Below are positions 27,503-36,838 of a stretch of DNA of 61,072 nucleotides, in pieces. The stretch is from Pedobacter kyungheensis (GTDB lineage Bacteria; Bacteroidota; Bacteroidia; Sphingobacteriales; Sphingobacteriaceae), in assembly GCF_000812965.1 (NCBI RefSeq), contig NZ_JSYN01000042.1, positions 1 to 61,072 on the forward strand, given 5' to 3'. Position 1 is the first letter of the stretch. Each line of letters starts with the position of its first letter. Below the pieces are notes generated by a model, which saw nothing but the letters and a program-made list of their open reading frames with translations, did not search any database and was not told the origin of the DNA. The position numbers were made by a program, and so were the translations under genes.

Positions 27503-27682
27503 TTATTTGCCAGCGTTTTTCTTGTCAGTTACTTCTGCACGGATTTCTTGTGCTAAAACTTTAAGATCTTGCATTGCTTTACGCACACGAGTACCAGCAG
27601 CTGCATTGCCAGCATTATAAAATTTTTCTACATCTGCTTCAATCGCAGCAACAGCAGCTTTAACTTTTGAGAATTTTTCCAT
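27503..27682 (-). CDS. Histone H1-like small basic protein
   Basis: A 59-residue protein (start MEKFSKVKAAVAAIEADVEK, end AEVTDKKNAGK), below the usual 60-residue gene cut-off. Alternating Lys/Ala/Glu helices with GTRVRKAMQDLK match the short histone H1-like proteins that Bacteroidota express at high level and that probably bind DNA as nucleoid proteins. An intrinsic terminator follows at 27453-27484, and the codons are well formed across the whole length, which supports a real gene. It has no operon partner. Confidence 0.88.
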   Translation of the reverse strand: MEKFSKVKAAVAAIEADVEKFYNAGNAAAGTRVRKAMQDLKVLAQEIRAEVTDKKNAGK

Positions 27683-27866
27683 CGCTAATTGATGTTTTTA
27701 AGGTTTAAAAAATTTATTTTTTTCAATTATACATATTTACCTTGAATTTACAACAGAAAGCAAATATTAATTTAAAATAAGTTTTGCACATTTACACAAA
27801 TCAAAAAAATGCCCTGGCACTATTGCAGACGTATTTTTTCAATTTTCGTAATTAAAATTCAGCAAC

Positions 27867-28451
27867 TTAGTTAAGTTGTCTGGCCAGGTTAATGAGATTA
27901 TTGAAGGTAAGATTTGCACTTTTCACACAGGCTTCGTAATCGGCCTCTGCAACGCGTTTATTGAGCACAGAAACAAAAGTTTTCCATTTTTCGCTCAATT
28001 CTTCGCCATAAACACCATAGTAATTTAAACCGGCTTCATGGCCTTCAAAATGCTTGTTGGCTAAAATATGTCGCTTAATAACATTTCCGCCCAGTGTGGC
28101 CCCTTCAAGCACATACAAGGCACCTAAAACCTCGCCCGTATTTTTTTGCGGAACAAAAAGCTCAAAATCCAAACCGGGTAAGGTTAGGCTATCAATTTGC
28201 CAGTACTCCATATCCTTTTCCAGCGCTGCAAGTTTTAATCTGCTGTTCATATCCAGCTCTTCAGCAATTCCGGCATCAAGCATGTTGCTGAGCTCATTTT
28301 CCAGCTTCTGGTGAATGATGTAATTTATGGTCAGTAATTTTTTGTATTGATCGATGCTTAAAGTGTGGTTCATGATTTCGTTAACAAACATTAACGATTC
28401 GAGGGTTTTGTGATTTTCGGAAGTTTCGGTTCTTAATAAATTGGCAATCAT
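27867..28451 (-). CDS. bphO: Heme oxygenase, biliverdin-producing
   Basis: A 194-residue all-helical heme oxygenase-like protein. The likely proximal heme ligand is the His in TSENHKTLE (residue 14), and the distal helix glycine-rich kink is LYVLEGATLGGNVIKRHI near residues 118-135. It would open heme to biliverdin IX-alpha, the chromophore of the phytochrome encoded two genes upstream on the same strand. A hairpin terminator at 28483-28513 separates it from the response regulator, so it may be partly independent. Bacteriophytochrome-linked heme oxygenases of this size are standard. Confidence 0.86.
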   Translation of the reverse strand: MIANLLRTETSENHKTLESLMFVNEIMNHTLSIDQYKKLLTINYIIHQKLENELSNMLDAGIAEELDMNSRLKLAALEKDMEYWQIDSLTLPGLDFELFVPQKNTGEVLGALYVLEGATLGGNVIKRHILANKHFEGHEAGLNYYGVYGEELSEKWKTFVSVLNKRVAEADYEACVKSANLTFNNLINLARQLN

Positions 28452-28482
28452 ATAGGGTATTTAATTAATCGGAATAAAAAAG

Positions 28483-28513
28483 AAAAGATCCGGATTTCAA
28501 AGCCGAATCTTTT
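28483..28513 (-). terminator. Terminator or attenuator between response regulator and bphO
   Basis: AAAAGATCCGG and CCGAATCTTTT pair with one mismatch. It ends the phytochrome/response-regulator transcript or reduces read-through into bphO. Confidence 0.7.
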
Positions 28514-28527
28514 GATATGGGTTTGTA

Positions 28528-28947
28528 TTAATTTAACCTGAGGTGCTGGTTAAACCAAAAATCATGCACGGAGTGCACACATTTTACCAGGTTATCGTAG
28601 CCACTGGGTTTTGTTAAATAGGCATTAGCCCCAAACTCTGCTGCTGCTTTAACATCTTCGGGATTATCGGATGTAGAAAATAAAATTACCGGAATGGATT
28701 TTAAGTAAGGAATATCTCTTATAAATTTCAACAAATCCAATCCTGATAAGCCCGGCAGATTTAAATCGAGCAAAATCAACTTGGGTTTAATTTTACTATC
28801 TACAAAATGTTGTAACTTCAGCAGGGCCTCACTCCCATCTTCTACAATAGTGAGATTGAGCGTATCCTTAACCTCCTGCACTGCACTCTGCATAAAGAAT
28901 GCATAATCTATATCGTCTTCTACGTAAAATATATCTGGTGTTTTCAT
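28528..28947 (-). CDS. Response regulator, Rcp1-like single receiver
   Basis: About 139 residues from the ATG at 28947. A lone receiver domain: acidic pocket in YVEDDIDY (residues 7-14), phospho-acceptor Asp in KLILLDLNLPGLSG near residue 60, Ser/Thr switch in PVILFSTSDN and Lys in YLTKPSGY. It has no output domain. One base separates it from the phytochrome stop codon, so it is the cognate phosphate acceptor of that kinase, as Rcp1 is for cyanobacterial Cph1. The open frame runs eight codons further upstream into the kinase gene; the inner ATG is preferred. Confidence 0.92.
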   Translation of the reverse strand: MKTPDIFYVEDDIDYAFFMQSAVQEVKDTLNLTIVEDGSEALLKLQHFVDSKIKPKLILLDLNLPGLSGLDLLKFIRDIPYLKSIPVILFSTSDNPEDVKAAAEFGANAYLTKPSGYDNLVKCVHSVHDFWFNQHLRLN

Positions 28948-28948
28948 T

Positions 28949-31162
28949 TTACCTGTTTTTAAATGCCACATAAAAAGTAGAGCCTACGTTAAGCTTGCTG
29001 TCAAACCAAACCCTTCCGTTGTGCCGTTCTACAACTCTTTTTACAATAGCTAATCCTACTCCTGTTCCTTCTATCTCCTTCACATTATCCATGCGTTTAA
29101 ACAGTTCAAATACCCTGTCATAATACCGGTTATCAATCCCTATGCCATTGTCTTTAATGGCATAAATGATTTCTTCACCATCAACATGGCCAGAGATTTC
29201 AATTCTGGGTTTCTTAACCGTTGATGAATATTTTACCGCATTACCAATCAGGTTAGTGAACACTTGTGCAATCATTGTTCTATCACCCTTTAAATTAGGC
29301 AATTGACCTAAAAACAATTCGGTTTTGTCTGCTTTAAAAGCATTCCAAACTTCGCTTTCTATTTCCTTTAACAACAAAGGCATATCAACTGTTTCAAAAT
29401 TTATATCCGAACGGCCTACCCTCGCCAGATTTAAAATTTCCTTAATCAGAAAATTCATTTTATTCGCACCATGTAAAATGCGATCGAGCATCTTTTTGCC
29501 GTTTTCATCAATGCTTTTATTCTTAAGCAATAATTCGGTATAGGTCTTGATTGATGTTAAAGGCGTTCTTAAATCGTGCGAAACGGTATAGCTAAAGGTA
29601 TCGAGCTCTTCGTAGGCGGCTTGTAATTTCTCATTAAGCAGCCTGATTTCGTTAGCTTTTTTATTGATATCGGTAATAATGATCTCGCGTATACGTAAAA
29701 CAGAAGAAATTTCTTCAGAACGCCATTTCTCTGAGGTATTATTTACCACCTGCGACCAGATTTCGAAAGATTTTCTTGGCGAAAGGCTTAATAAGCCATT
29801 TTCATCAGGAGTTACCGGTTTCTCCGGATTACCCGCCCAGTTTACCGTGGTAATTAGCTCGGGTTTAAACCAGATAATCATTTCGCCCAGTTCTTTATTT
29901 AAAGTACAGGACAACATACCCGAGGCGATTTTTTTATACTTCTTTGCCGGGGTATATATTTCCGATAACCGGTGGGTATAATAAATAGATTCGTCGGTAG
30001 TTTGCTTTAACCACTCTGCCAATTCGCGGATATCCTCATCTGCAGGCACATCGCCAATGGTTTTCAGTTCGTTTTCGAAAATAATGGCTACGCCTGATGC
30101 AGTTGTAGCGTTTAAAATCGTTCTTTTATGCCCGGTTATGGCCTCAATTAAATACTTATCGCGGGTTAAATGCTCTGAAAGTACATTCGCCGTATCTTTA
30201 AAGAGCTCAACTATTTCTGCTTCTTCTTCATCCTGACGGTATTCTAATGCCGACGACAGGATTTGTCCGATAAGCTTAGAGCCTTCACGGGCTTTGTAAT
30301 CGATAAATTTCGGGCTATAGTTATGGCAGGCAATGAGCCCCCACAACTCGCCATGCGAAATAAGCGAAATGCTGAAACTCGATTGAACGCCCATGTTTTT
30401 TAAATACTGGATGTGGATGGGCGAAACAGCCCTTAGGCCCCCATTGGTTAAATCGAGCGGTTCATTCTCTTTAAAGGTGATGATGGGTGCATCGGGTTGA
30501 TTTACATCTGCTATTAAACGGGTAAGGTTAAGTTTATAAAGCTCCCGGGCTTGTTTAGGAATATCGGAAGCAGGGTAATGCAAGCCAAAAAAAGGTTCTA
30601 ATTCAGGTTCTTTTTCTTCTGCAACTACCTCGCCATGCCCATCATCTAAAAACTTATAAATCATAATCCTGTCGTAATTGATCAGTTTCTTAACTTCAAG
30701 CGCAGCACCACTTAGCAAAGCAGAAACGTTTTTGCCCTGAAGCATGGCTGATGCTGACCGGCCAATTGAACTTTGTATATCGAATTGCAGGGTTACCGGC
30801 TCAAACTCCAGTAACCAATCGTTTACGGAAGCAGAAATGATGAGATAAAAAGGATTGCCATTCAGCTCTACCGGGTGCGGACTAATGGCATCGAAATTAT
30901 TACGGATAATCCCCAGTTTAAGGAGATCTTCGATATTAAACTCAGGATCTTGTTGCCTGATGTAAGCATTAACCGTTGCAAGCGGTTTATTTAATAAGTT
31001 TTTAGGCTGCTCATTCAAAAAATCTCCTGCATTTTCGCTGATATAGTTTATCGCAAGATTTTGTTTATCAACGGCTATCAGAAAACCATGCGACTGAATT
31101 TTACCAGGAATGTGAATGGGCTCTTTATCACAATTGGTTAAGTCGACAGAAAATTTATTCAT
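28949..31162 (-). CDS. bphP: Bacteriophytochrome histidine kinase
   Basis: About 737 residues from the ATG at 31162; the frame also allows a TTG six codons earlier. Layout: PAS domain with the biliverdin-attaching Cys 11 (DLTNCDKEPIHIPGKIQSHG), GAF domain (VVAEEKEPELEPFFGLHYPASDIPKQA with the DIP motif), PHY domain, HisKA (YTVSHDLRTPLTSIKTY, His about 530) and HATPase (NLIGNAVKYSS; DNGIGI; GTGVGLAIVKRVVERH). It senses red/far-red light through biliverdin and would phosphorylate the response regulator encoded one base downstream. Heme oxygenase for the chromophore is in the same cluster. Confidence 0.96.
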   Translation of the reverse strand: MNKFSVDLTNCDKEPIHIPGKIQSHGFLIAVDKQNLAINYISENAGDFLNEQPKNLLNKPLATVNAYIRQQDPEFNIEDLLKLGIIRNNFDAISPHPVELNGNPFYLIISASVNDWLLEFEPVTLQFDIQSSIGRSASAMLQGKNVSALLSGAALEVKKLINYDRIMIYKFLDDGHGEVVAEEKEPELEPFFGLHYPASDIPKQARELYKLNLTRLIADVNQPDAPIITFKENEPLDLTNGGLRAVSPIHIQYLKNMGVQSSFSISLISHGELWGLIACHNYSPKFIDYKAREGSKLIGQILSSALEYRQDEEEAEIVELFKDTANVLSEHLTRDKYLIEAITGHKRTILNATTASGVAIIFENELKTIGDVPADEDIRELAEWLKQTTDESIYYTHRLSEIYTPAKKYKKIASGMLSCTLNKELGEMIIWFKPELITTVNWAGNPEKPVTPDENGLLSLSPRKSFEIWSQVVNNTSEKWRSEEISSVLRIREIIITDINKKANEIRLLNEKLQAAYEELDTFSYTVSHDLRTPLTSIKTYTELLLKNKSIDENGKKMLDRILHGANKMNFLIKEILNLARVGRSDINFETVDMPLLLKEIESEVWNAFKADKTELFLGQLPNLKGDRTMIAQVFTNLIGNAVKYSSTVKKPRIEISGHVDGEEIIYAIKDNGIGIDNRYYDRVFELFKRMDNVKEIEGTGVGLAIVKRVVERHNGRVWFDSKLNVGSTFYVAFKNR

Positions 31163-31273
31163 ATGTAAGAGATAAGACAAGAAATTTGAATTTACGAATT
31201 AACAAATATTAAGTTTATTTTCGGCATGTAGTAGGAATTAGATAAATTCAGTTTTAAGGATTGTTTTTTATCC

Positions 31274-31281
31274 TATATTTG
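31274..31281 (+). promoter_or_regulatory. -7 element before the response regulator
   Basis: TATATTTG is a perfect TAnnTTTG match, 28 bp before the TTG start at 31310. Confidence 0.6.
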
Positions 31282-31309
31282 TTCCGACTTATTAAAAACT
31301 ATCCCAACT

Positions 31310-31687
31310 TTGGCAAAAAAAAACATATTGGTTATCGAAGATAACCATGCAATCCTTGATGTTATTACCCTGATTTTAGAAAGCGAAGCTTTTAACGTAG
31401 CCGGTTTAAACAAAGGCGCAGACTTCATCAGTCACGTACACGATTTCAATCCCGATGTGATTATTATGGACATTATGTTGCCAGATACCGATGGAAGGCT
31501 ACTTTTGAAAGAAATTAAGGCTACATCAACCACACAGCATATTCCGGTTTTAATGATTTCGGCACGTTACAATGCTACCAATTATAGCCTCGATGATGTA
31601 ACTGCTGATGATTTTATGGCCAAACCTTTTAACATCGATGATTTGATGGATAAAATTTACGCCTTACTCAAAAAAGGAATAAACTAA
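31310..31687 (+). CDS. Single-domain response regulator
   Basis: A 125-residue receiver starting at TTG (no in-frame ATG precedes it; reading MAKKNILVIEDNHAILDVI). Acidic pocket IEDN, phospho-acceptor Asp in DVIIMDIMLPDTDG near residue 52, switch residue in VLMISARYN and Lys in DFMAKPFN. No output domain. It is divergent from the phytochrome gene with a shared 147-bp promoter region, so it may be a second component of light signalling, although the kinase already has a co-transcribed partner. Its 3' end overlaps the converging MscS gene by four bases. Confidence 0.9.
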   Translation: MAKKNILVIEDNHAILDVITLILESEAFNVAGLNKGADFISHVHDFNPDVIIMDIMLPDTDGRLLLKEIKATSTTQHIPVLMISARYNATNYSLDDVTADDFMAKPFNIDDLMDKIYALLKKGIN

Positions 31688-32490
31688 TCAGACATACCCG
31701 GTAATTTTATTCCACCTAGTTTTAAGTTTTTCATCAACTCCTCCTGAAAAGATAATTTTGTATCGGTAAACCCATGTGCATTTACCCAAATATTGAAAAT
31801 TACCTTAAAACCACTTTCCTCTAAAACGGATACACCTATCCGCCGTTCGGGTGTTTTTAAACAGGCTTTAAATTCATCGACCGTTTTGTTAAAAACTGCC
31901 ACAATTTTATCGTAATCTATACCATAACTAAATTTCATTTCTATATCTACGCGCCTGCTGCCTTCCCTGCTGATATTGATGATCACTTCGTTTGATAATT
32001 TACCATTTGGAATAACCACCGTGCGGTTATCGAATGTTTTAACTATGGTGTAAAAAATCTGGATGGATGTTACCGTACCTTCCTGCCCCTGTGCAATAAT
32101 GTTATCGCCTACCACAAAAGGTTTCAACAATAAAATAAGTACGCCGCTGGCAAAATTCTGTAACGTACCCGATAGTGCCAAACCTGCAGCTACACCAATA
32201 CCGCCAATTAATACAGTTAAGAAAGTAAGCTGAACGCCAATTATCTGCATTACGGTTAATACCAGTAAAATACGCAGGGTAATTAAAATTAAGCTGCTAA
32301 GAAAAGGGCGAAGTGATGGGTTTATATTTTTACGGAGCATTCCCTTTTCCATCCATCTTCCCAGCAGCTTAATGAGCCATAATCCCAAAATAAGTATGGC
32401 AATGCCCAATATTACCGAGGGGCCTTTGGTTATAATCCAATCGTAAGCTTTATTGTAAAACCGGTTGAGGTTATCGGTATCTAAAGTCAT
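31684..32490 (-). CDS. Small-conductance mechanosensitive channel, MscS family
   Basis: A 268-residue inner-membrane channel. Three membrane helices occupy residues 15-125, the pore-lining one being GGIGVAAGLALSGTLQNFAS with the Gly/Ala packing typical of MscS. The cytoplasmic beta and alpha/beta domains follow (GDNIIAQGQEGTVTSIQIFY; IPNGKLSNEVIINISREGSR). It opens on osmotic downshock to release solutes. Length is normal for the minimal MscS form. It leads a run of small stress-type genes on the minus strand, though downstream of them in transcription order. Confidence 0.94.
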   Translation of the reverse strand: MTLDTDNLNRFYNKAYDWIITKGPSVILGIAILILGLWLIKLLGRWMEKGMLRKNINPSLRPFLSSLILITLRILLVLTVMQIIGVQLTFLTVLIGGIGVAAGLALSGTLQNFASGVLILLLKPFVVGDNIIAQGQEGTVTSIQIFYTIVKTFDNRTVVIPNGKLSNEVIINISREGSRRVDIEMKFSYGIDYDKIVAVFNKTVDEFKACLKTPERRIGVSVLEESGFKVIFNIWVNAHGFTDTKLSFQEELMKNLKLGGIKLPGMSD

Positions 32491-32506
32491 AAACTGATGC
32501 TAAAAA

Positions 32507-32659
32507 TTATGGTTTCTTATGTTTTACCGGAGCGTTTTTAGTTACCTCTACTTTTTTGGCATCTTTGGCTGATGTTACTTTTTCATCAGCTCCTTTCGCT
32601 TTTGCATGTTTCGGCGCGGTAGCCTTGCTACTTTCGGCCGGGGTTTTAGTATTTTTCAT
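32507..32659 (-). CDS. Lys/Ala-rich small protein
   Basis: Fifty residues from the ATG at 32659 (MKNTKTPAESSKATAPKHAK), about one third Lys, with Ala, Thr and Pro. No fold is recognisable; it may be an unstructured nucleic-acid-binding tail protein similar to other small basic proteins of the phylum. It lies 17 nt after the STAS gene and 16 nt before mscS on the same strand. The composition and position support a gene, but it could be spurious. Confidence 0.5.
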   Translation of the reverse strand: MKNTKTPAESSKATAPKHAKAKGADEKVTSAKDAKKVEVTKNAPVKHKKP

Positions 32660-32676
32660 AGGTATAATGTATAATA

Positions 32677-33045
32677 TCAATCGTTGCTGATTAACCAATC
32701 TTTGGCAGTTTCAATTTCATCGGGTTTAAAACCTTTAGAAGCGCCGGGGGTAGCCACAGTAAAAATATCGGTAAACCACTCTACCCCTTTTTCGGCAGTT
32801 ACAACCGCTATTTTTTTCCATTTGGTAAAATTTTGCAAGCCTGCTTTGGCATCCTGTATCCATGCACCCGCTGTAAAATTTTTAACATCGGTATCCAACA
32901 CCAGCAGGTACCTGATTTCTTTAAATTTGTCGGCTGTACGTTTAAGCCCCGGCAACAATACGTGCTTAATATCCTCACTGGTAACTTCGCCTGTTGCCCT
33001 TACCCCAAAAACCTGATCGGGTAAGCCTGTTATTTCTGCTAACAT
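32677..33045 (-). CDS. SpoIIAA-like STAS domain protein
   Basis: About 122 residues from the ATG at 33045 (MLAEITGLPDQVFGVRATGE). The whole chain is a SpoIIAA-like (PF11964-type) STAS fold: strands around VFGVRATGEV and YLLVLDTD, with helix GAWIQDAKAGLQNF, then KIAVVTAEKGVEWF and TPGASKGFKPDEIETAKDWL. Such proteins are common in environmental Bacteroidota; their partners are mostly unknown and they differ from anti-anti-sigma factors in lacking the phosphoserine loop. It seems to head a minus-strand run with the Lys-rich protein and MscS. Confidence 0.82.
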   Translation of the reverse strand: MLAEITGLPDQVFGVRATGEVTSEDIKHVLLPGLKRTADKFKEIRYLLVLDTDVKNFTAGAWIQDAKAGLQNFTKWKKIAVVTAEKGVEWFTDIFTVATPGASKGFKPDEIETAKDWLISND

Positions 33046-33180
33046 AATTTCAATTTGTAATAAGAACACCTCAAAAGTTAAAGATGTTTGAATTTTGATC
33101 AGATTCTACGAGGTTGTAAGGCTGTAAAAACCGTTAACTGCTTCTTTCTGTTATAGAAACGACACTAATAAATTTAACTC

Positions 33181-34299
33181 ATGAAAATCAGACTACTGAA
33201 AAACACCGCTTTTTTACTCACCGGAACCATGCTGTTGTTCGCTTGTAACAGCAATACCAAAACAACCGTTACGAGCGACACTACCCTGACCGATTCTACT
33301 GCTGCTGCCAGCTTAAAGCCTGCGGGTCCGCCACCCGAATGGGGTAAAACCATAAAACCAGAAATGCAGGCGGTTATCGAAAAATTAAGCAGTTATGGCG
33401 ATAAACCTATCGAAACACTCAGTGCAACCGAGGCGCGTAGAAACCATACCCCAACCAATGCAGTTATGGATTTGATTGAAGAAAACCGAATCACCATACC
33501 CGCACCGATGGTTGATACTACAGGAAAAGATATCGCTGTTAATGGTGGCAAAATACACCTGCGGATTTATACCCCAAAAACAGGAAACGGTCCATTTCCG
33601 CTTATTGTTTACTACCATGGCGGAGGTTTTGTAATTGCAAACCTCGATGTTTATAATGCTTCGGCACAAGCTTTGGCAGAGCAGGTTGGCGCAATAGTTG
33701 TTTCTGTAGCTTATCGTCTGGCACCCGAAAACAAATTCCCTATAGCCCATAACGATGCTTTTGCTGCTTACGAGTGGGTGATTAAAAATGCTTTTGATTT
33801 AAAAGGCGATCCGGGAAAAATTGCCGTAGCAGGTGAAAGTGCCGGCGGAAATTTAGCTGCAAATGTATCGGTAATGGCCCGCGATAAGCAGATTATGATC
33901 CCCGTACATCAGCTCCTGGTTTACCCCATTGCCCAGGCCGATATGAATACGCTTTCTTACAAAACCTACGAAAAAGCTAAACCTTTAAACAAGGCCATGA
34001 TGGGCTGGTTTACAGAAAAATATTTGAATACGATGATTGAGGCACAGGATCCTAAAATTTCGCTGGTAAATGCCAATTTAAAGAGCTTGCCTCCAACAAC
34101 CATCATTACTGCCGAAATAGATCCGCTGCATGATGATGGTGTTATGCTGGCCGATAAACTTAAAGCTGCCGGCGTAAAGGTATACAGTAAAAATTACGAA
34201 GGTGTAACCCATGAGTTCTTCGGCATGGCCGCTGTTGTACCAGAAGCAAAAGCGGCACAAGCTTATGCTGCCGATCAGTTAAAAACGGCTTTTAAGTAA
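33181..34299 (+). CDS. Alpha/beta hydrolase, hormone-sensitive-lipase family, lipoprotein
   Basis: A 372-residue exported esterase. Lipobox LTGTMLLFAC places it as a lipoprotein. The oxyanion motif is YYHGGGFVIA (about residues 143-152), the nucleophile Ser sits in VAGESAGGNLAA, the Asp in AEIDPLHDDG and the His in GVTHEFFGM, completing the HSL triad. It would hydrolyse short-chain esters in the periplasm or at the surface. A Thr/Ser-rich linker follows the lipid anchor. It stands alone between spacers of 111 and 147 bp. Confidence 0.92.
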   Translation: MKIRLLKNTAFLLTGTMLLFACNSNTKTTVTSDTTLTDSTAAASLKPAGPPPEWGKTIKPEMQAVIEKLSSYGDKPIETLSATEARRNHTPTNAVMDLIEENRITIPAPMVDTTGKDIAVNGGKIHLRIYTPKTGNGPFPLIVYYHGGGFVIANLDVYNASAQALAEQVGAIVVSVAYRLAPENKFPIAHNDAFAAYEWVIKNAFDLKGDPGKIAVAGESAGGNLAANVSVMARDKQIMIPVHQLLVYPIAQADMNTLSYKTYEKAKPLNKAMMGWFTEKYLNTMIEAQDPKISLVNANLKSLPPTTIITAEIDPLHDDGVMLADKLKAAGVKVYSKNYEGVTHEFFGMAAVVPEAKAAQAYAADQLKTAFK

Positions 34300-34446
34300 A
34301 TTATAAGATAATGGAGCGGGATTACAACTCCGCTCCACATCGTTATCAAGCTCGATATCGCTTAAGCATATTTTATTCAATTGCTAAAAACACAAACTAT
34401 TTGAGTTTAACAATGTTGTTTAAATACTAATCTACCCGAAATACCT

Positions 34447-36717
34447 ATGAAAATTGCCTATATTTCTACCTGTCCCCCTCGCGAATGCGGCTTAGCAACA
34501 TTTAACCATAACTTAGCTACTGCTTTAAATTTAAACGCAGACTACAACCCTGAAAAAAGTTTTGTGGTTGCGCTTAACGAATCAGATGACATTCATGAAC
34601 ATGATTATGGCAAGGAGGTTAAATTTGTTATCAGGCAACAAAACCAGCAGGATTATATTGAGGCAGCCGATTTCATTAATAACAGTGAGGTCGACACCTG
34701 TATTATAGAGCACGAGTTTGGCATATATGGCGGCAATAGCGGGGTATTTTTACTATCGTTGGTTAACAGGTTAAAGAAACCTTTTATTATCATTTTACAT
34801 ACTGTTTTAAAGGAGCCGAACTATATGCAGCTTACCATTTTAAAGCAGCTTGCATTAAAGGCTGCTAAAATTGTGGTAATGAGCAAAAAGGCCGTGATGT
34901 TTTTAACCAGTATCTACCATATTCCAAAAACGGCTATCCGCTTAATTGAACATGGCGTGCCGGATTTAGAACCCATCGTTAATAATGAGATTGCTAAAAG
35001 CAACTTATTTAAAGGCCGTAAGGTATTGTTTACTTTCGGTTTAATTAGCCGTAATAAAGGTTTGGAAACAGTTATCAAAGCACTTCCTACTATTGTAGCA
35101 CAGCACCCAGAGGCTTTGTACGTAATTCTGGGTAATACCCATCCGGGTGTGGTTAAACACAATGGCGAAGAGTATCGTGATAGTTTAAAAGCCCTTGCAA
35201 AAGAATTGGGCGTAGAAAATAATATCGCTTTCGTAAACAAATTTGTATCAGAAAACGAATTGCACCAGTATTTAACCGCCTGTAGCTTGTACATTACCCC
35301 CTATTTAAACGAAGCGCAGATTACCAGCGGAACATTATCATATGCCATTGGCGCTGGTGCAGCAGTGGTATCAACCCCTTACTGGCATGCCAAGGAGCTG
35401 CTGGCAGATAACCGCGGCCGGTTATTTGATTTTAAAGATGATGCACACCTGGCCAACATTGTAAACGAACTGCTCAGCGATAAAGATACCTACAGGCAAC
35501 TTAAGCAAAATGCCTATAACTATGGCTTGAATTTACGCTGGCCTGCTATTGGCCGTGTATATCTTGAAACTTTACGAGAAGCATTAACAGCCAAAAAAAA
35601 ACCGGAAAGAACTATTCCACCAATTATAGATGTAGAGCAAATGCCTGCACTTAACCTCAGTCATATTGCCTTGCTGACAGATGATACCGGAATTATCCAG
35701 CACGCCCGTTTTGGAATACCCAACCTGAAAGAAGGTTATTGTATTGATGATAATGCAAGGGCACTAATTATGTCGCTGATGGCTTGTGAGTATGACAAAA
35801 ACCCTTATGCCTTAAAATTTATGCCTGTTTACCTCAGCTTTATCCAGTATATGCAGGTTGAGGATGGCAATTTCCGTAACTTTTTAAGTTTTAACAGGCA
35901 ATACCTGGATGAAATTGGCTCGGAAGACTCGTTTGGACGCACAATCTGGGCACTTGGTCAATTAATTTGTAGTGCCCCTAATAATTCTTACCGCGAGTTT
36001 GGACGCGAGCTTTTCTGGCATGCAGTTCCACATTTTAAAAAATTAAATTATATCCGCGGAAAAGCCAATACGCTTATTGGTTTGGCTTACTACCTGTGTG
36101 CACATCCGGGCGATGAACTGATTGTAAATGAAATTAATCAATTGGCCAACTCTTTAATTTCGTCGTACCAGCAAAATAAAGATGGAGACTGGCACTGGTT
36201 TGAAGATATTTTAACTTATGATAATGCTATTTTACCTTTGGCTCTGCTGCATCATTACGAAGTAACCGGGCATGCAGCATCATACCAAACAGCGATGGAA
36301 AGCATCGCATTCTTAAATACATTTTCTTTTCAAAACGGATACCTTAATCCGGTAGGAAATGCAGGCTGGCTAAAAAAGCATGGTAAAAATCCTGTTTACG
36401 ATCAGCAGGCCATTGAAACTATGGCCATGGTATTACTTTATGCCAAAACCTTCGAGATTACCAAAAACAATCATTACCTGAGTTTAATGCATACGAGTTA
36501 CGAATGGTTTTTGGGTAAAAACAGCCTGCACATTCCGTTGTATGATTTTGAAACCAATGGATGTGCCGATGGATTGCAGTTTAACAGTGTAAACAGAAAC
36601 CAGGGCGCCGAAAGTACATTGGCTTATTTTATTTCGCATTTGGCCATACTTAAAGCTGCAGAGGCAGAGTACGAAACTTTATCGTCGCCTTTGGTAGAGG
36701 TTGATAAGTTTAGTTAG
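34447..36717 (+). CDS. GT4 glycosyltransferase fused to an alpha/alpha-toroid domain
   Basis: A 756-residue two-part protein. Residues 1-385 are a GT-B fold, GT4-type glycosyltransferase (STCPPRECGLATFNHNLATA; HEFGIYGGNSGVFLLSL; FGLISRNKGLETVIKALP; the E-rich acceptor loop LNEAQITSGTLSYAIGAGAA). Residues 390-756 form an alpha-helical toroid of glycosidase style (FGIPNLKEGYCIDDNARALI; GRTIWALGQL; DGDWHWFEDILTYDNAILPL). No signal peptide, so cytoplasmic. The converging GH130 gene next door processes mannosides, so this may act on mannose-containing glycans. Fusion or bimodular function is inferred. Confidence 0.83.
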   Translation: MKIAYISTCPPRECGLATFNHNLATALNLNADYNPEKSFVVALNESDDIHEHDYGKEVKFVIRQQNQQDYIEAADFINNSEVDTCIIEHEFGIYGGNSGVFLLSLVNRLKKPFIIILHTVLKEPNYMQLTILKQLALKAAKIVVMSKKAVMFLTSIYHIPKTAIRLIEHGVPDLEPIVNNEIAKSNLFKGRKVLFTFGLISRNKGLETVIKALPTIVAQHPEALYVILGNTHPGVVKHNGEEYRDSLKALAKELGVENNIAFVNKFVSENELHQYLTACSLYITPYLNEAQITSGTLSYAIGAGAAVVSTPYWHAKELLADNRGRLFDFKDDAHLANIVNELLSDKDTYRQLKQNAYNYGLNLRWPAIGRVYLETLREALTAKKKPERTIPPIIDVEQMPALNLSHIALLTDDTGIIQHARFGIPNLKEGYCIDDNARALIMSLMACEYDKNPYALKFMPVYLSFIQYMQVEDGNFRNFLSFNRQYLDEIGSEDSFGRTIWALGQLICSAPNNSYREFGRELFWHAVPHFKKLNYIRGKANTLIGLAYYLCAHPGDELIVNEINQLANSLISSYQQNKDGDWHWFEDILTYDNAILPLALLHHYEVTGHAASYQTAMESIAFLNTFSFQNGYLNPVGNAGWLKKHGKNPVYDQQAIETMAMVLLYAKTFEITKNNHYLSLMHTSYEWFLGKNSLHIPLYDFETNGCADGLQFNSVNRNQGAESTLAYFISHLAILKAAEAEYETLSSPLVEVDKFS

Positions 36718-36838
36718 GCTTATTTACTATCAATCTTGTGCTTGCAAAACCAATCTCCTATGCAGATTGCTTCAGCTCGCACAGCCCTGCTTCGCAATGA
36801 CGGGTTTTTCTTGTCTTGGGTTACCACGATGGATAATT

